Source: Sebastes aleutianus | Lineage: Eukaryota > Chordata > Actinopteri > Perciformes > Sebastidae | Reading direction: 5' to 3' | Length of the DNA stretch: 64,000 nt | Assembly (NCBI GenBank): GCA_916700875.1 | Contig: CAKAKS010000022.1 | Span: 10,903,013 to 10,967,012, forward strand | In this document: positions 60,442 to 64,000 of the stretch, piece after piece | Layout: the number at the start of each line of letters is the position of its first letter | Numbering within the stretch: the stretch's first letter is position 1 | Notes under the pieces: model-generated | Seen by the model: only the letters and a program-made list of their open reading frames with translations | Database searches by the model: none | What the model was told of the DNA's origin: nothing | Program-made: the position numbers and the translations under genes

Positions 60442-61094
60442 CTGTATGGGAGATACAGCTACCAGGTTGGAATCAGACTTGGACAGAGACTTGGACAGCT
60501 GCAGGTCCAACACACTGCGGGGCATGGACCTCATCCTCCCCAGGGTGCAAGCCCTCTCTTCGTAGCCAGCACCCAATGAACCGCCCTTGGGCACACCTCC
60601 TGTCTGGATCCCCCGTAACTCTGGAACTTCCCCGTTGTGACCCGAGGAGTAGGAGGGTGGGTGGCCCCCCGTCGACCAGCCACAAGGAGAATCCGCCTGC
60701 TCGCAGTTCGTGGGTCGTGCCTGGTCCTGGTTCACCCTAGTGTGGAAGATTGTCCGGTACACCACCTGTGGCTTCTGGGGGTCGTTGGCGGTCCTCTGAG
60801 GCGACGACTCCCTCCCCGTCCCGGAGAAGATCTGCGTGGGTCCGCCTCCGATCACGATGCTGAACTCCGGGGTCTGCAGCAGGCCGCTCTGGACGTCCGT
60901 TGAGGCATATTTTCGGGATTTGGGGCTGTAAAGGTGGTAAGGTGTGTCGGGGGTTTCACAAGCCGGGGAAGATCCATGAAGGAGGCCCGCGAACTCCTCT
61001 GGGATGTGGCTCTTCCTGCGGTCCTCCAACAGAGCGCTGGATGTGGAGGAAGAGCAGGGAGGAGGAGGCTGGTCTCGCTGGTACGGCCCGTCGT
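60442..61094 (-). CDS. anks1b: anks1b large exon: disordered central region
   Basis: A 653-nt exon, the longest here, entering in phase 1 and leaving in phase 0: two bases of a split codon, then 217 codons. Landmarks in order: DGPYQRDQPPPPCSSSTSSA; RRKSHIPEEFAGLLHGSSPA; YHLYSPKSRKYASTDVQSGL; a TPEFSIVIGG block; VVYRTIFHTRVNQDQ; and a Ser/Arg-rich end (RSMPRSVLDLQLSKSLSKSD). It is the low-complexity region between ankyrin repeats and SAM1 in the long isoform. No folded domain was seen. The acceptor is ctccgtgcag. The donor is cag|gtaagt, a perfect consensus. The exon is GC-rich. The codon split at its start predicts an upstream exon ending one base into a codon, outside the window. Confidence 0.92.
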
Positions 61095-62159
61095 CTGCAC
61101 GGAGGGCACACAACAACGCTGACTGATTAGGATTAAATCACAGAGATTTGCATAAAATTGTTGCTGTCAAAACAACGATACACAACAATGAATTTACTCT
61201 CCAAGAAAAACAAGATAGAGATCAGACATTTACACAAACAAAGCACACAGGAATATTTAAAAGTGTAGCGCAAAATGCTTAGTACACAACCGAACAGAGA
61301 GAGAGGAAAGCAATGGGGCTAAAAAAACAAATAAATACTGCAAAACAACCAAAGCTGCAAATGGGAAGATAAGAACGAGGCCATACATCTTCTGCTTCGG
61401 TGTTGAAAAGCTGTTTGCTCCTCCGAGGAAAAATAAAAGAACTCCTGACTTGGATTTTACACCTCTGCTCCTTCACTGTCTGGGCGCAAAGATGTGTGTT
61501 TGGGTGTCTGAACTTGTGCATGTATGCATGAACTCATCGGGGCAGACACCATTGACTGGGTTTTACTTTTATGAGGGCATGCTTTCAGATGCCCACTCAC
61601 TGTCTGTGTGCAGCGGAGTGAAAGAGAAGCCGCTAAAAGCTTCTTTTGATTCTCTGTATATAAGTGTTTGTGTGATCGCAGATGCACGTCTGTGTGTGTC
61701 AGTTTGTATGCTTGTGTTCACATCTGCCAACAAAGTTACACCCGAGGTCACGCCGATTGTCTTGCATGTTTAAAAGATGTTCTCCTCATGCTACAAGATG
61801 CTAAATAAGAGGTGCATTATTTATTCTTATTTCTACCATGACTATTTATTACACTTCGCCAGAGCAGTGCTGCCGCGCTCAAACTCATAATGATAAATCT
61901 CCGACTCAATACGAGACTGTAGCACAGGAATAACATTATGTTCCAGTGAGATTCAGGTTGTAACGCAGCTCCTCGGGGGAACAGCCCTGCTCTTATTTAT
62001 TTATAGTTTCACAAATAAAGTCTCTTACACAGTGTGACTAAAACTAAATGCCAAATTTATGGAGTTAGGATGATTAGTTGAGGCGTAAAAACTAAGCAGG
62101 AGAGACAGAAAGGCAGGTAGGCAGGTGGAAGGAAGCAAAGAAGGACTGAAGAACAGACG

Positions 62160-62625
62160 GGGCTTCTTTCAGTTTATTGTTTTGGTTTTACGGCCCACAG
62201 CTTTATTGTTTTGGTTCGGTCTCACAGCTCTCATCAGCGTCTTTTCCAGCAAAAATAGCTCCATTGTACGCTACCCGCCCAGCACCAAATCACAGACCGC
62301 CAAACTTAGTGACTAGCTAGTGAACATAGTGGAGCATTTAGCTGCTAAAGAGCCAGATATTCCTCTTGTGAGTTGGTGTCCTCTCGCAAGTCAGGACGGC
62401 GTTATCAGCTGTAAGCACTATATGAGAGCTGTGCAGAGCAGCCATGGGGCATGCTCACATGTACGAAAAGCACATGCGGCTAACTCAGCTGCTTACAACA
62501 TACACGGAGGGAGAGCAACTTCCTTCTCTGCTCAGGTAGACATTACTCCTCTATATCTCTAAATAGCAAATAGTTGTTTGCTACCATATTAATACTCTGG
62601 ATATTGTATAGAGAACCTTTAACCA
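62160..62625. repeat. Composite dispersed repeat
   Basis: The left part (62160-62375) is repeat P. The right part (62445-62625) matches the end of the 28655-29055 repeat and finishes at cctttaa. The two families are fused or one is inserted into the other. Confidence 0.6.
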
Positions 62626-62635
62626 AACATCACTG

Positions 62636-62731
62636 CTTTAAAGCACTAATGTAATGGTTAGTAATTGACTATAGTTAGCACTACTTTAAAGCACTAATCT
62701 AATGATTAGTAATTGACTAGATAAGGCAGAA
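62636..62731. repeat. Tandem duplication, 2 x 48 bp
   Basis: The unit ctttaaagcactaat...agtaattgacta occurs at 62636 and again at 62684 with a few substitutions. Confidence 0.85.
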
Positions 62732-63040
62732 CTGCTGGTATGGCCTTTAATGTCATGCACAGTAAATATGACATCTCCCTGATCTGCCCAAACACAAACA
62801 CACACCTGAAACCTGAAAGAAGCTTCTCAGGATCAGGTCATCTTGCTTATTAAACTATGATACAAGGTAATATTCTGCCTTGTCAGTTCGCATCTTATAA
62901 ATAGCTGCAAAGAAGGCCGTGTGTGAGTGTGTGCGTCTAGCCCTGATCTCTCTCTCTCTCTCTCTGTTCCCTGTCACTGTGTGTTAAGGTTGTGTACGAG
63001 GCCATGTAAACAATCTCAGCACTGATAAGCATCACAAACA

Positions 63041-63061
63041 CAAACACACACACACACACAC
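63041..63061. repeat. (CA)n microsatellite
   Basis: Short CA run. Confidence 0.8.
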
Positions 63062-63154
63062 TCTCAACAGGCTCACAATGAAGCTCGAATGAATAGAAAC
63101 AGTGCCCGTCCACACACATAAATGCAGTCTTGTAATCAAAACTGTCTGCCACAT

Positions 63155-63158
<4 letters not shown>

Positions 63159-63213
<55 letters not shown>
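63159..63213. repeat. (CA)n microsatellite
   Basis: Perfect CA run of about 55 bp, the longest in the window. Confidence 0.97.
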
Positions 63214-63217
<4 letters not shown>

Positions 63218-64000
63218 GAGTCTCAGCTGTCAGACAGTTTTAGCTAGCACCTCATGACTGTCCTCGGCACATCCAGCCACATTTCCATAAGAAACAATTA
63301 CATAATGTGAGCCGAGAGAGAAACTATAAGTCCACCAAACAGTCACTTGACTGCTCTTTCTGAGAAAATCCAACAAAAACTGAAATCATTCATGACCATT
63401 AAAGCAGGAGATGCTCGAGCCCCTCTTATTGTGGGAGAATAAAAGTGGTTGAAAGTGGAACAATATTAACGTTAGTCCTTGAATGGAGAGTAATTTCATG
63501 TTCCATTTTACTGCACCTTAACTGTACAGGCCTGCTGTGTTTAAAAGTACCAAACACCCATTAACAGTCCTCAGGTAATGACTCATTCTCTCGCGGTACA
63601 GAGACTGAAATTATTATTTCCTACACAAGCTGAAAGCTCTTTAGTTATGACTAATCCTCAGCATTTTGCAGCATAATCGGGACTAAGTGGCTAAAAGATC
63701 AGCGTAAATGTGCAATGAGTTGACCTCTGTCTTTAGCTATTCACTTCTCTTGCTTTGCCTGCATTGTCTTCTAGGTGATTGGTACAATTTGACCATTGAT
63801 CAATAGCGCTGACCATTGACAATATGTCTGTGAATCAATGTTTGTGAGTTATTACCTTTTAAATGGTAGAATAGAATAGAAAAGAAACAAATAGAGAATA
63901 CTTCATTGTCTACTTTTTGCGTACAAAAGTCAGAAATTGTCTTTGGTTTGCATGTGCAAAAACTGCCAATAAAAAGGGTACATTAACTGGTAAGACAATA

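Larger units (their letters stand above)
2362..61094 (-). other. anks1b: anks1b gene, 3' half (13 exons in window)
   Basis: This span holds 13 minus-strand coding exons that join in one frame with GT-AG introns. They encode the C-terminal part of ANKS1B (AIDA-1/EB-1), a neuronal scaffold enriched at postsynaptic densities that can also enter the nucleus and binds the APP intracellular domain (family knowledge). Domain order seen here: disordered linker, SAM1, SAM2, linker, PTB. ANKS1B is preferred over the paralog ANKS1A because the short-isoform start Met-Met-Trp-Gln-Cys and the linker between SAM2 and PTB match AIDA-1. Intron sizes from 5' to 3' are about 0.6, 2.9, 3.0, 10.7, 2.4, 25.3, 2.2, 2.3, 4.1, 1.7, 1.2 and 0.1 kb. 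The ankyrin-repeat exons (right) and the terminal exon with 3' UTR (left) are not in the window. Confidence 0.95.
61095..64000. other. anks1b intron, upstream part
   Basis: No further exon was found to the right edge. Contains repeats at 62160-62625, a tandem duplication at 62636, and CA microsatellites at 63041 and 63159. The remainder (61110-62150, 63220-64000) holds nothing I recognise. Confidence 0.6.

Noticed and set aside
60417..61130. Several plus-strand ORFs at 60.4-61.1 kb
   Set aside because: Antisense of the 653-nt anks1b exon, which has matching splice sites and family similarity on the minus strand.
35922..63213. Regular CA arrays as CRISPR-like repeats
   Set aside because: They are dinucleotide microsatellites with no spacers, in a vertebrate genome.

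Overview
The window is vertebrate nuclear DNA, almost certainly from a teleost fish and probably a percomorph (inference). The evidence is widely spaced GT-AG exons of a vertebrate protein, long CA/GT microsatellites, and many short terminal-inverted-repeat (TIR) transposon families typical of teleost introns, plus a Tc1-like transposon and an RTE/Rex3-like LINE fragment. There are no operons, prokaryotic genes or CRISPR arrays.

One gene explains all the convincing coding sequence: the 3' half of anks1b (AIDA-1/EB-1, ankyrin repeat and SAM domain containing 1B) on the minus strand. I placed 13 exons by reading open frame, GT-AG sites and phase. From 5' to 3' of the gene they lie at 61094-60442, 59794-59669, 56787-56718, 53674-53568, 42886-42788, 40369-40217, 14883-14776, 12552-12349, 10010-9885, 5805-5734, 4034-3948, 2770-2633 and 2529-2362. 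Joined, they keep one frame for about 703 codons: a disordered Ser/Pro/Gly-rich linker, SAM1, SAM2 with its nuclear-localisation stretch, another linker, and the PTB domain. The ankyrin-repeat exons lie beyond the right edge. The last coding exon(s) and 3' UTR lie beyond the left edge.

The exon at 53568-53810 is a composite exon. The short AIDA-1 isoform, which lacks ankyrin repeats, starts inside it at a conserved Met-Met-Trp-Gln-Cys N-terminus. The long isoform enters the same exon through an internal splice acceptor in matching phase. An alternative promoter should therefore lie just upstream, around 53.8-54.9 kb, in a region of GT/GA/CT tracts and upstream ORFs.

The rest is intron. The largest intron (14884-40216, about 25.3 kb) splits SAM2. 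The introns are crowded with non-autonomous DNA transposons. Some have 8-bp target duplications and TAGRGCTG-type ends (hAT-like); others have TTAA ends with AGG...CCT termini (piggyBac-like). Several are nested. Others include a 3'-truncated Tc1 transposase at 34.0 kb, a fold-back element at 7.6 kb, and dispersed repeats in several copies.

I see no new multi-gene system. The most interesting signals are dual-use sequence in the composite SAM1 exon, an upstream ORF whose stop overlaps the AIDA-1 start, a tandem NAGNAG acceptor in the PTB-coding part, and transposon ends within about 50 bp of splice donors.
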